DNA from: Cytobacillus solani
GTDB taxonomy: Bacteria > Bacillota > Bacilli > Bacillales > Cytobacillaceae
Reading direction: 5' to 3'
Assembly (NCBI RefSeq): GCF_001420595.1
Contig: NZ_LJIX01000006.1
Coordinates: 193,361 to 257,360 of the forward strand
Length of the DNA: 64,000 nt
Each line of letters starts with the position of its first letter. The first letter of the stretch is position 1. The notes under the pieces were generated by a model, which saw only the letters and a program-made list of their open reading frames with translations, did no database searches and was not told the DNA's origin. Shown here in pieces: positions 35,697-44,298 of this stretch. A program made the position numbers and the translations under genes.

Positions 35697-36237
35697 AGAT
35701 GTTGATATTTTAAGTTATTTACCATCTATTTTACGTGATATTAAAGAATTAATTGAGATTGCACAGGTTGAAAAACCAGCGTTAGAAGCTATATGGGAGA
35801 ATATCGAAAATGCACTAAATAATCAGTTCGTTGTAGCTGCAAATGGATCTGGATTAAGTAGATATGAAAAGATGTTAAAAATAAATACTCCGGCTACAGA
35901 TTCAATTGAAACTCGACGTTTCCGTATATTAACTCGTTATCAGGAACAAGCCCCATATACATGGAAACTCCTAAAACAATTACTTGATAATTTGTTAGGA
36001 GAAGGCCAGTACGAGTTAAAACGAGATGTTGCAGCTAAAACACTTTCTGTAAAGATCGAATTGACTGTAAAAGGCCAGTTTGATGCAGTAGTGGTTATGC
36101 TTGAGCGAATTACACCACAAAATATGGTGCTATCAGTGGAGCTTAGATACAATCAGCATTCGAAATTGGCACAGTACACACATGCTCAATTAGCAGCATT
36201 TACACACAAGCAATTAAGGGAAGAGGTGTTAAATTAA
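35689..36237 (+). CDS. DUF2313/YmfQ-like baseplate protein (XkdU/YqcA-like)
   Basis: GTG start overlaps XkdT by 8 bp. The 182-residue protein matches XkdU (RDVDILSYLPSILRDIKEL at the N-terminus; RYEKMLKI and RRFRILTRYQ). It links baseplate to tail fibres. Confidence 0.9.
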   Translation: MARDVDILSYLPSILRDIKELIEIAQVEKPALEAIWENIENALNNQFVVAANGSGLSRYEKMLKINTPATDSIETRRFRILTRYQEQAPYTWKLLKQLLDNLLGEGQYELKRDVAAKTLSVKIELTVKGQFDAVVVMLERITPQNMVLSVELRYNQHSKLAQYTHAQLAAFTHKQLREEVLN

Positions 36238-37088
36238 TGCCTACAAATACGACAAATTTCAATTTAATTAAGCCTGGGCAGGACGACTTTTATGATGTAT
36301 CTGTGCCCAATGCAAATATGGATACCATAGATGGAATATTAAAGATATTGCAGGATGCTATAAACTCTGGGGCGACTGAACAGGAATTGGCACAAATCCG
36401 CGAGGAACTTGCTACGCATTTGGCGGATAAAGCGAATCCTCACGGGACAGATAAAACTCAAATAGGGCTTGGAAATGTTGACAATGTAAAGCAAATACCT
36501 GCTAGTGAAAAAGGACAGCCAAACGGTGTGGCTATGTTAGATGCTGACGGGAATGTAATAAACGCTGATGGAAGTGGTATTAGCGGTTTCGAGTTAATCG
36601 CAACAGTAGAGCCTAGCGTATCAACCTCGGCGATAGTTCTATCAAGCATCCCGACTAAGTATAGAGACCTAAAGTTAATTATTAAATCTATTATTCCAGG
36701 CAACACAAACGGAGGACTAGCACCAGCTAGTTTGAAGATAAATGAAAGTGGAGTAGGGACAGTTAGAGGTATATCATTCCAAGGTTCAAGTACTACTAAT
36801 GTAAACCATGATTCACAGTTGTATATTGGTCACTTCTATAGTCAGGTGAATACCACAAATGAGGCTACTTATGCAGAAATTGAGTTCTCGAATGAGCAAG
36901 GGGAAGCTAAGCGAATTAAACATAATCAGTACATTACCGGCTCATCAGGTAGTTCCCAAAAATTTGGGTCACTAGTGCTTTTGAGGTCGCCAGTTATAGA
37001 AAAAATAACATCAATTGAGTTATCAATACCTGATGTGAATTTCAAGTTTGCGCCAGGAACAAAAATTCAGTTATTCGGGGTGTTGTAA
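36237..37088 (+). CDS. Tail fibre / receptor-binding protein (XkdV-like N-terminus)
   Basis: The N-terminal 110 residues have a phage fibre stalk pattern (TTNFNLIKPGQDDFYDV; ADKANPHGTDKTQIGLGNVD). The C-terminal region (about 125-283) is a beta-rich domain likely to bind the cell surface. It is short at 283 residues. Confidence 0.85.
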   Translation: MPTNTTNFNLIKPGQDDFYDVSVPNANMDTIDGILKILQDAINSGATEQELAQIREELATHLADKANPHGTDKTQIGLGNVDNVKQIPASEKGQPNGVAMLDADGNVINADGSGISGFELIATVEPSVSTSAIVLSSIPTKYRDLKLIIKSIIPGNTNGGLAPASLKINESGVGTVRGISFQGSSTTNVNHDSQLYIGHFYSQVNTTNEATYAEIEFSNEQGEAKRIKHNQYITGSSGSSQKFGSLVLLRSPVIEKITSIELSIPDVNFKFAPGTKIQLFGVL

Positions 37089-37388
37089 ATGTATGAAGTT
37101 ATTATTGATGAATGGGGTGAGTGGCATGTTGCAAAGAATTCTGACGGTGAAGTTACTTCAAAGTTATTGGTAACACCTTCTCAAAAGTGGAGAGACGAAA
37201 ACCAGCCTGATGTTTCTGTGCCACAACTGCCTACCTTTGAAGAAAAGTTGGAAACCTTAGAGCAAGAAAAGTTAGTCTTACAACTAGCCTTGGCAGAAAG
37301 TATAGAAAAACAGGAAATAGATAAGATCAATAATCAACTAGCATTAGCTGAATTAGTAGAAACGTTAACAATGAAAGGAGTTTTATAA
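37089..37388 (+). CDS. XkdW-like tail fibre-associated protein, 99 aa
   Basis: An N-terminal segment (VIIDEWGEWHVAKNSDGEVT) is followed by a predicted coiled coil (about 50-95, rich in L/E/K/A). It lies one base after the fibre gene, the usual place for fibre assembly/XkdW-type proteins. Confidence 0.7.
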   Translation: MYEVIIDEWGEWHVAKNSDGEVTSKLLVTPSQKWRDENQPDVSVPQLPTFEEKLETLEQEKLVLQLALAESIEKQEIDKINNQLALAELVETLTMKGVL

Positions 37389-37389
37389 A

Positions 37390-37530
37390 ATGGTAACTTT
37401 ATATGCTGACTTAGTACAATTAGGATTAAGAGTTTTGGAGAATCCACAACCTGGTGAAATTGCTGTTCCAACATTTTTAAAGGCAGCTGTTAAAAAGGAG
37501 TTAGACGACCGTGCAGCAATGAGTGCTTAA
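37390..37530 (+). CDS. CD1375/XkdX-like small tail protein, 46 aa
   Basis: Starts one base after the previous gene; MKGGAG-type site (AAAGGAG) upstream. The protein (begins MVTLYADLVQLGLRVLEN) matches the CD1375-type pattern found between fibre and holin genes. Confidence 0.7.
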   Translation: MVTLYADLVQLGLRVLENPQPGEIAVPTFLKAAVKKELDDRAAMSA

Positions 37531-37599
37531 TATACATTTGGATAAAAATGCGCAACAACTGACACCTGGAAATTGGTACAATTATTTGAAGGAAAGACT

Positions 37600-37634
37600 C
37601 TCCCTTTTGTCGAATATTGCTAGATGAAAGGGAG
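37600..37634 (+). promoter_or_regulatory. Hairpin that can mask the RBS of the 37642 gene
   Basis: CTCCCTTT (37600-37607) pairs with AAAGGGAG (37627-37634), and the latter is the ribosome binding site for ATG 37642. Translation may thus be down-regulated unless the hairpin opens. Confidence 0.45.
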
Positions 37635-37641
37635 GGTATCA

Positions 37642-37827
37642 ATGAGATATTTGGTTGAATATGTACATGGAGATATATCCGATGTAAAACATGAAGCAGT
37701 TATTATTGAAGCAGCATTGAGTAAGGAACCAACTTATGAAGAAGAAAATAGAATCTTTAAACCAATAATTCTGCGGGAAATGGGTCATAGTGATATTAAA
37801 ATCATGAATTATAAACAGTTAGATTAA
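37642..37827 (+). CDS. Hypothetical phage protein, 61 aa
   Basis: ATG 37642 after AAAGGGAGGG (preferred over the 37624 frame). Begins MRYLVEYVHGDISDVKHEAV. No family recognised; it lies between tail fibre genes and the lysis cassette, with a terminator directly after it. Confidence 0.65.
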   Translation: MRYLVEYVHGDISDVKHEAVIIEAALSKEPTYEEENRIFKPIILREMGHSDIKIMNYKQLD

Positions 37828-37853
37828 GCACTCTCAAATGAGGGTGCTTTTTC
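37827..37853 (+). terminator. Terminator before the lysis cassette
   Basis: AGCACTCTCA/TGAGGGTGCT (37827-37836 with 37839-37848) and TTTTTC. Confidence 0.75.
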
Positions 37854-37903
37854 TTATTGCACCGAACCGATCGGGGCTAATTTTATGAGAGTATGGTGGG
37901 AAA

Positions 37904-38314
37904 ATGGAGAAAACTTTTCAATTTGTAACAGCATTATTAGCAGGAGCAGTCCAATTCCTATATGGGGATTGGACTATTTTATTGACTATTTTACTTGTTT
38001 TAGCCATTCTTGATTTTATAAGTGGAATGGCAGCTGGCTTTGTTGAAGGAAATCTAAAAAGCAAAGTGGGCATGATTGGGATTGCTAGGAAAGTCTTCAT
38101 CTTTGTAATGGTAGCAGTTGCTCATTTAATAGACCTATTACTAATTGAAAGTGGTTTAGAAACAAAGGCTTTGGTAATGACTATGGTCATTGTATTTTAC
38201 GCAGTAAATGAGATTTTATCAATAACAGAAAATGCAGGACGCATTGGTCTCCCAGTGCCAGAACAAATTAAGAGTGCAATAGTTGTCCTTAAAGGAAAGG
38301 ATGATAGAAAATGA
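37904..38314 (+). CDS. Holin (phage_holin_4 family)
   Basis: The 136-residue membrane protein has three hydrophobic segments (about 22-42, 60-80, 90-110) and matches holins of family 4 (ILLVLAILDFISGMAAGFVE; ENAGRIGLPVPEQ). It forms the membrane lesion that releases the endolysin. ATGA overlap with the lysozyme gene. Confidence 0.9.
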   Translation: MEKTFQFVTALLAGAVQFLYGDWTILLTILLVLAILDFISGMAAGFVEGNLKSKVGMIGIARKVFIFVMVAVAHLIDLLLIESGLETKALVMTMVIVFYAVNEILSITENAGRIGLPVPEQIKSAIVVLKGKDDRK

Positions 38315-39222
38315 CAAGAAACTTAATCGTTGATATTTCTCATCATCAACCTAATAACAAGATCAATTGGGAGCAAGCTGCTAAAGAGGTTTCACTATTT
38401 GTTATTCGAACACAATATGGTACCTCTACGATTGATCGTGAGTATAAAAAGCATGTTGCTTCTTGCAAGCAGTATGGGATTCCATTTGGACATTATATCT
38501 ACACATTATTTAAAGATAAAAATGATGCTATACGAGAAGCAAAAGACTTTTTAAGCCGTTGTGATAAAGATGCAAAATTTTTAGTTGTTGATGTAGAGGT
38601 TCAGACTACGAAAACAAAAGCTGAAATGGCTCTTGCTACACAAGCTTTCATTGACTATTTGAAAGCAAATGACCATAGACCAGTTGGTTTGTATACTGGG
38701 CACCACTTTTACAAACCTTATGGAATGGATAAAGTAAAAGCAGATTTCCTATGGATCCCGCGTTATGGGAAAAATGACGGAACACCATCGATAAAGCCTG
38801 ATTATGCTTGTGATATCTGGCAATACACTGAGAAGGGCCGTGTGAACTGGTATGGAGGATATTTAGATCTTAACCAATTGATTGGCAGCAGATCATTAGA
38901 TTGGTTTATTGGGATTGAAAGCATGCCACCAGCTCCTATAGAAAAACTAATGTGGGGTAAAACAGAATTTAAAAAGGGACAAATTGGTCGTGTGACAATT
39001 TTGAAACCAATTAATTTATGGACCGATGATGCTAACGGAAAATTAGAAATGGCACGTATCTTACAACCAGATGAACAGTATAGGGTGTACGGTTATCGAG
39101 ATAAGCATCAAGGACAATATGATGTAGGCGGCGGTCATTGGGTTACGAAGATGGACGGCTACATTAAATATGAGACACCGTCTAAAGCTTTGCTAGAAAA
39201 GGCAGCAGAATTCTATAAGTAA
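38311..39222 (+). CDS. Endolysin, GH25 muramidase
   Basis: The 303-residue enzyme has a GH25 lysozyme domain (about 1-210): IVDISHHQ with D8, VVDVEVQ with D94 and E96 as catalytic acids, and DIWQYT at the C-terminal end. The last 90 residues (about 215-303) form a separate SH3/cell-wall-binding-like domain. No signal peptide, so the holin releases it. Confidence 0.93.
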   Translation: MTRNLIVDISHHQPNNKINWEQAAKEVSLFVIRTQYGTSTIDREYKKHVASCKQYGIPFGHYIYTLFKDKNDAIREAKDFLSRCDKDAKFLVVDVEVQTTKTKAEMALATQAFIDYLKANDHRPVGLYTGHHFYKPYGMDKVKADFLWIPRYGKNDGTPSIKPDYACDIWQYTEKGRVNWYGGYLDLNQLIGSRSLDWFIGIESMPPAPIEKLMWGKTEFKKGQIGRVTILKPINLWTDDANGKLEMARILQPDEQYRVYGYRDKHQGQYDVGGGHWVTKMDGYIKYETPSKALLEKAAEFYK

Positions 39223-39228
39223 TAATAA

Positions 39229-39261
39229 AAGCCCTTCCAGTTGGATGGGCTTAGTTTTTTA
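39229..39261 (+). terminator. Terminator of the late operon
   Basis: AGCCC...GGGCT stem (39230-39251) followed by AGTTTTTT, 7 nt after the lysin stop. Confidence 0.75.
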
Positions 39262-39366
39262 CTAATATAAAAAATAAAAACTAATAAAAACTTTATAAAT
39301 CAGAATTTACGAAAAATACAAAGAAACCTAAAAATTACAAAAATAACCTATTTTTTATATCTGAAC

Positions 39367-39383
39367 TATAGTAGACTGTAATT
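39367..39383 (+). promoter_or_regulatory. Shared motif TATAGTAnACTGTA upstream of cargo genes (copy 1)
   Basis: TATAGTAGACTGTAATT lies 56 nt before ATG 39423. Copies or partial copies occur at 40172 (55 nt before ATG 40227) and 44756 (59 nt before ATG 44815). The 14-bp version is a near palindrome, which suggests one dimeric regulator for these cargo genes. Confidence 0.5.
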
Positions 39384-39422
39384 ATGCAAATGTCATTGTC
39401 TACCAATTTTAAGGGGGAAAAT

Positions 39423-40157
39423 ATGTTTAAAAAGTCAATAGTCTCATTAATTGCGTTCTTTTTATTAATAAGTCCTGTATCAAACACTCTAGCTAACAGT
39501 TCGGAAAGTCAAAAAATTATTGATAAAAGGGATTTTGAAGCTTCATTAGATATTGATTATAAACAATCGATAGATGTTAGAGGTGAAATCTACGAAATTT
39601 ATAAGAATGAACAAACTGACGGAACTGTTAAATATGAAGCACACAGTCCTGAAGGCGATGTAGAAAAGTTTATATTGAAAGAAAATGTGTTATACGATGA
39701 AAAAGGTGAAGTTTTAGCTACTATTAACGAAGAGTTAGTTCCAGCAGAGGACGAGAATGATTCTTCTACTTCACTTAATTCTAATGGTGATATTGGGGTA
39801 ATGGCATATTATGATTCAGAAACTTCTCCGTATCCTAGTGCAGATTATAGTAAATATAAGGACACTTATCTCGGCAATTTACAATTGGAGAAAAACATTA
39901 AAAACTTTACAGCTGGTGCACTAGCTGTAATCATTGGATTAGTAGCTCCAATTGTAGGAGCTGCTATGTCAGCTATTCTAATTGCTGAAGCTTGGGAAAA
40001 TGACATTAATGCCTTTGCTATTTTCTATAAGAAGGTAGAATGGCATCATAAATCTTTAGGAATGCTTGCAAAACAATTTTTTGTTACTATGTATTGGGAT
40101 CCTAATCGTAAAAGTCAAGCAGGTCCAACAAAAGTATATTATAGTACTTTCGCTTAA
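39423..40157 (+). CDS. Secreted protein with hydrophobic C-terminal segment, bacteriocin/toxin-like
   Basis: ATG 39423 (AAGGGGGAAAAT upstream) encodes 244 residues: a signal peptide (about 1-24, FKKSIVSLIAFFLLISPVS), an acidic pro-like region with PepSY-like turns, then from about 135 a mature-looking C-terminal part with a Gly/Ala-rich hydrophobic segment (about 159-185) and aromatic end (KVYYSTFA). I do not recognise a family. The layout (exported peptide with a small membrane protein downstream) suggests a bacteriocin-like toxin plus immunity protein. Not part of the PBSX set; AT-rich cargo. Confidence 0.6.
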   Translation: MFKKSIVSLIAFFLLISPVSNTLANSSESQKIIDKRDFEASLDIDYKQSIDVRGEIYEIYKNEQTDGTVKYEAHSPEGDVEKFILKENVLYDEKGEVLATINEELVPAEDENDSSTSLNSNGDIGVMAYYDSETSPYPSADYSKYKDTYLGNLQLEKNIKNFTAGALAVIIGLVAPIVGAAMSAILIAEAWENDINAFAIFYKKVEWHHKSLGMLAKQFFVTMYWDPNRKSQAGPTKVYYSTFA

Positions 40158-40226
40158 TAATTAATTGATAATATAGTAGACAATGACTATTGCTAACTTA
40201 ATTTTAATAATGAAAGGGAAGTGGAA

Positions 40227-40496
40227 ATGGAAAAGAACGAAAAAATGAGTCAAAACCAACTTAGCATCTACCATTCTCTTATTTCCGTATGTATCCTGTT
40301 TATTACAATTTCATTAATACAACAATCGACTAAGTATAATTTCTTATACGCTTTATTGTTTTTGATTATTAAAAGTCTAGTAGATATTGTATTTCATAAG
40401 TTAGGCTATTCTTTTAGAGGCTTTGGTATAAAAAAAATGTTGATTGCAAATTTAATAATCTTATTCTTTTTTGTTATCTGGAGTGTTTTTTATTAA
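40227..40496 (+). CDS. Small membrane protein (89 aa), possible immunity partner
   Basis: ATG 40227 follows AAAGGGAAG. Three hydrophobic spans (about 15-33, 38-56, 68-88) and no soluble domain. The same TATAGTAGAC motif as for the preceding secreted protein lies 55 nt upstream, so the two are probably co-regulated; immunity function is inferred from position and size. Confidence 0.6.
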   Translation: MEKNEKMSQNQLSIYHSLISVCILFITISLIQQSTKYNFLYALLFLIIKSLVDIVFHKLGYSFRGFGIKKMLIANLIILFFFVIWSVFY

Positions 40497-40746
40497 GAAT
40501 GAGTTCAATATTAGATTAATTGATTTTTTTTAAGGAGAAGATAAAAAATTGACTTTCTATTAGGATCCAAATAATTATTAAAATATTTCCATGACTTATA
40601 ATTGAATCAGTTACTAGACCTCTTCCTAAAAATTTGCTTAATACTAATAAGGTTATCTCTCGATTGATTCGGGAGTAAGTACTCTGTCATTAATTAATAA
40701 TCCCACTTTCCTCCTCAATATTCCTTCACATTTTGTTCTATAATAA

Positions 40747-40769
40747 AGCCCTTCTCAATTGAGAGGGGC
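40747..40769 (-). terminator. Terminator of the HTH gene at 40775
   Basis: AGCCCTTCTCAATTGAGAGGGGC folds on itself and is followed leftward by TTTATT. Upstream, 40500-40746 holds no credible gene. Confidence 0.65.
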
Positions 40770-40774
40770 AATTC

Positions 40775-41365
40775 TTAAATATGCTTCCATGTTTTTCGTA
40801 AAACAACATCTGATATAGTAGGACGCTTAACATTATATTTATTTGCAAGGTAATATTGTGCCAGCGTTTTCGTATAGCCAATTTCTAGCATTTTCTCGTA
40901 TTCTAGACGGATCTTCTGTACCTTTTCTTCTGTAAGCTTCACACTATTATTTAGTTCCCCTAGCTGTTTTTCTCTTAATTTTCTCCTGTACTCATCATTT
41001 GTTCGCAGCTGACAGGCTTCTTTAATATCCCTAGTTCCCTTAGAAAACTTATTGAGATAATCTATAACAAAATTAGGTTCTACTCCTAATTTCTTCGCTA
41101 TTTGGCGTGTGGACATTAGCTGATCATAGTACATGATTTCAATTTCCTTACCTAGTCTATCTACTTTATTTACATACTCAATTTTACTAGGTCGTAATCC
41201 GTTGCTATATTGCTTTAGTAAATTGCTTACAGTCATTGGTGACATTTTAAGTGCTTTAGCTATTGTTTGGACAGATTGGTGGTAGTCGTTGTATAGAGTA
41301 AGTACCTGGGGCAGTTTTTGAAGTGTTTTTTGAGTGAAGTTTGTTCGTATAGGCGTTTCATTCAT
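40775..41365 (-). CDS. DNA-binding regulator with HTH segments, flanked by inverted repeats
   Basis: ATG 41365 (AGGAGGGATC upstream) gives 196 residues. At least two HTH segments are visible: HQSVQTIAKALKMSPMTVSN (about 28-47) and STRQIAKKLGVEPNFVIDYL (about 84-103), with a third HTH-like region near the C-terminus (YNVKRPTISDVVL). It is divergent from the SIR2 gene. A 63-bp inverted repeat has one arm inside this gene (41022-41084) and one in the gap upstream (41401-41463). The upstream arm, read rightward, encodes the same VEPNFVIDYLNKYSKGTRDI segment. Its role (regulator of the SIR2 gene, or unrelated) is inferred. Confidence 0.7.
   Translation of the reverse strand: MNETPIRTNFTQKTLQKLPQVLTLYNDYHQSVQTIAKALKMSPMTVSNLLKQYSNGLRPSKIEYVNKVDRLGKEIEIMYYDQLMSTRQIAKKLGVEPNFVIDYLNKFSKGTRDIKEACQLRTNDEYRRKLREKQLGELNNSVKLTEEKVQKIRLEYEKMLEIGYTKTLAQYYLANKYNVKRPTISDVVLRKTWKHI
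41022..41084 (-). repeat. 63-bp inverted repeat, left arm (inside HTH gene)
   Basis: This arm is 61/63 identical to the reverse complement of 41401-41463. It encodes the VEPNFVIDYLNKFSKGTRDI segment of the HTH protein. Confidence 0.85.
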
Positions 41366-41400
41366 AAAAAGATCCCTCCTAAACCTAATAATTAGGCAAG

Positions 41401-41463
41401 AGTGGAACCTAATTTTGTTATAGATTATCTCAATAAGTATTCTAAGGGAACTAGGGATATTAA
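41401..41463 (+). repeat. 63-bp inverted repeat, right arm (between HTH and SIR2 genes)
   Basis: Differs from the left arm at two bases. It encodes VEPNFVIDYLNKYSKGTRDI on the plus strand in the same phase, then runs to a stop after nine further residues (NIGGKSL). It is either a duplicated gene fragment or one arm of an invertible segment of 316 bp (41085-41400). Confidence 0.85.
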
Positions 41464-41590
41464 TATTGGAGGGAAGTCCTTGTGACAAATTGATGGATTT
41501 TAATTTCAAATTATTTTACTAGAGAGGGACTTTCAATCTTTTGTCGAAATATAGACATTATATAAAAAATAAAATATAGGGGGTGAATTT

Positions 41591-43210
41591 ATGGTTGAAA
41601 GTGTGCTGAATATGCTAAAAGAAAAAAATGAATTTCCGATACTGTTTATAGGATCGGGGATATCAAAAAGATATTTAATGGACTTCCCTAGCTGGGATGG
41701 ATTATTAGAAAGGTTTTGGGAAAAGTCAGAAGAAAACAAGAATTTTTATGGGAGGTTGAATATTTTAAGGGAAGAATTGAAAAGTGAAAAAGGATTAATA
41801 AACGACAAAGAGATAGAATTTTATAGCAATCTAGAAATGAGTTCATTAATTGCAAAGAAATATAATAGGAAGTTTAATCAAGGTGAAATAAATATTGAGG
41901 ATTTTTCGACTAAAGATGCCTATTCGACAGGAATCGAACCATATAAAATGGGAATTAAAAATACTTTTAAAGAGTATTTGATTCGAAGTGAAAAGGAAAG
42001 TGAAGTAGAAAACTTTAAGAAAGCTTTAACAAAATCACAAATTATGATTACAACTAACTATGATAATTTTATTGAGGACAGCTATAATTCAATTAGTCAA
42101 TATGGTGTTAAGACATATATCGGTCAAACTGGATTTTTCGAGGAGACCATTGGATATGCCGAACTTTACAAAATTCATGGTTGTATTAGCAAGCCACAAT
42201 CAATTGTAATTACAAAAGAAGATTATGAATTATTTGATAAAAATTCTATCCTTATTAGCGCAAAAATTATTTCAATGTTGATCCATTCACCAATCATATT
42301 TCTAGGATATTCTTTAACGGATCTAAATGTTAGAAAGTTTATTAAAGATTTTGCATCATCCCTTAACGCTGATGATCCTATATCTCTTGAGGAAAGACTT
42401 ATAATCGTTGAATGGAAGGAAAATGAAAAGAGTTTAATCGAAGAGGTAATTTTTGATCCAGAATTAAATTGTAAGTTTACTGTAATAAAGACTGATAATT
42501 ACAATTTAATTTATGATTATCTCTTAAAAATAGATCAGGGAGTAGCTCCTTCAGAAATACGAAAATATCAGCACATTATTAAGCAACTTGTTATTGACGC
42601 TGGAAGAGAAGGTGCTTTAAGATCAGTATTAATTTCTCCTATAGAATTAGATGAACTTGAACAAAGGCTAAATAGTCACGATGCACTTAATGAAAAAATA
42701 GTAGTAGCAATGGGAGATTCGAAGGTAATATTTCAAATACCGAATAAATTATCTTATCTTGAGGATTATATCTTTGAAACAAACGAATTAACTACGGATG
42801 TTGTTTTGAGATTTTTAGCAAATGAGAATCAAGCGGGACGATATCCATTCATTAAATATGTATCAAATAAGAAAATTGAAGAATCTAGTCTTCATGATTA
42901 TGAAAAAGAAAAACTAAGACAAAGATTGAAAAATCACGGAAACCTTAATATGCAAATGAATAGTATTCCAAATTCTTATCGTATAAAGATGAGTGAATTA
43001 GATGAAATTTTATCTTGGGGATACGTCCCTGACAGAGAATATTGCATAATTGCATTTAATATTGAACGGCTAGATTTTGAAAAGGTTGATCAGTATATTA
43101 AGAAAAAAGTCAAAGATCTTGTATCTGCAGGAGAGGCTAAGATTAATACACATCTTCGAAGATTACTATTAATTTATGATCTTGTAAAAAATAAAAGAAG
43201 TGACGCCTAA
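41591..43210 (+). CDS. SIR2-domain protein, probable NADase antiphage defence
   Basis: The 539-residue protein has an N-terminal SIR2-like domain: GSGIS (21-25), TTNYD (154-158), KIHGC with catalytic His196, and IFLGYSLTD (236-244). The C-terminal half (about 290-539) is charged, helical and not recognised. SIR2 domains in prophage cargo often deplete NAD+ when another phage is sensed (as in DSR and Thoeris ThsA). AGGGGGTG precedes ATG 41591, and the gene is preceded by the HTH gene and its inverted repeat. AT-rich, single gene with its own terminator. Confidence 0.85.
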   Translation: MVESVLNMLKEKNEFPILFIGSGISKRYLMDFPSWDGLLERFWEKSEENKNFYGRLNILREELKSEKGLINDKEIEFYSNLEMSSLIAKKYNRKFNQGEINIEDFSTKDAYSTGIEPYKMGIKNTFKEYLIRSEKESEVENFKKALTKSQIMITTNYDNFIEDSYNSISQYGVKTYIGQTGFFEETIGYAELYKIHGCISKPQSIVITKEDYELFDKNSILISAKIISMLIHSPIIFLGYSLTDLNVRKFIKDFASSLNADDPISLEERLIIVEWKENEKSLIEEVIFDPELNCKFTVIKTDNYNLIYDYLLKIDQGVAPSEIRKYQHIIKQLVIDAGREGALRSVLISPIELDELEQRLNSHDALNEKIVVAMGDSKVIFQIPNKLSYLEDYIFETNELTTDVVLRFLANENQAGRYPFIKYVSNKKIEESSLHDYEKEKLRQRLKNHGNLNMQMNSIPNSYRIKMSELDEILSWGYVPDREYCIIAFNIERLDFEKVDQYIKKKVKDLVSAGEAKINTHLRRLLLIYDLVKNKRSDA

Positions 43211-43235
43211 CCAATTCAGGTTGCCATCACTTCTT
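43195..43235 (+). terminator. Hairpin at the end of the SIR2 gene
   Basis: AAGAAGTGA/TCACTTCTT (43195-43203 with 43227-43235) overlaps the stop codon. A second stem, AGCCC/GGGCT, lies at about 43302-43325. Confidence 0.6.
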
Positions 43236-43325
43236 AGATCTTTATAACAACATCATATTCGAAAAGAATAAAAATGTCTATAATAAATTATAACCAATTT
43301 TAGCCCTTTTCAATACGAGAGGGCT

Positions 43326-43571
43326 TTATCCTTTTTGCCCCCCAACCAACTTACTCCTATGCAAAGCAGTGCCAGCACCTGTAAAAGACACTGCTCTTAG
43401 AATAGCTGCAGAACCATACTTATTCCTAATCTTATCAACTACATACCCAAGCTCCCGTTTTTTCCAACCATCAATGTCAAATAAATCTAGCTGCATCTCA
43501 TAATCATCAACAAGTTTTGTAATAGACAATGAAACTGATCGTACCGTTTGTCCTCTGTAATTTTCCTTCAT
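43326..43571 (-). pseudogene. UvrX/YqjW-like Y-family polymerase, C-terminal fragment
   Basis: The 81-residue frame ends in AVSFTGAGTALHRSKLVGGQ, the typical C-terminus of UvrX-type Y-family polymerases (full size about 410 residues). All catalytic palm and finger regions are missing. Its usual yolD partner lies intact 2 kb upstream on the same strand (45547-45858), so the intervening DNA appears to have replaced the 5' part of uvrX. It begins at an ATG with no clear ribosome binding site. Confidence 0.75.
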
Positions 43572-44298
43572 CGATTTTGTTACCTAAAAAATGCACACGA
43601 TAATGTACACGATAGAATAACTTTATTCTCTTTTTTAATTAACTTCAAAAAACTACTCAGCAGTAATAAAATAATTTACTTACTCTCTCTAATTTATAAT
43701 TTTTTAGCTCAATACTTAAATAAGTCGGACTTCAGTCAGGATTTCCGCATAATTAAAAATGAAACCCCGAATATTATGAACCATAGCTCTTAAATATAAC
43801 AAATATTTATTTTGCCTATAAAATAGATATTGAAATAATGTATTTCCAATCAAGATTCGTCATATGCTGAAATTTAATTTCTGATTAGTATTCAGAATTA
43901 TGTCCACCTTTTGAAACTGCAACTAGTTTTGTAGAATGTAAAAAACCATAACATTTGCTTAATTATGAGTTTCATCAAAGGATCCAATGAAACAATACAA
44001 ATAAAAACGATAAAAGTAGAGGCATATAAGCGTGATATTTATAGATAAATTAGTAGAAAAGAAATTGCATCAACCTTAATTTCAGGTACTAAAAAAATAA
44101 TATAGGAAGATGTCAAATTAACTTTTGATTTTATTACTCATTTGAGATGCATAAAATATGTACAAAAAGTGACATAAAAGGTAAGAAAATAGAGCAAAAC
44201 ATCCGGATACTGATTAATAAAGTTAATTTAATTATAAATATAAGTAAAGGCATGTTATAAAGATCAGTAGATCGACCTCTATAACATGCCCCCTAATT
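43572..44298. other. AT-rich stretch without a recognisable gene
   Basis: About 730 bp of very AT-rich DNA with only short frames of random composition. I see no ribosome binding site linked to a plausible protein. It lies where the missing part of uvrX would be. Confidence 0.6.

Noticed and set aside
40545-40570. AAGGAGAAG ribosome-binding-like site before TTG
   Set aside because: The frame stops after four codons and no other start is in range.
43548-43793. Plus-strand 81-codon frame
   Set aside because: Very AT-rich, no ribosome binding site, overlaps the uvrX fragment antisense, and the composition looks random.
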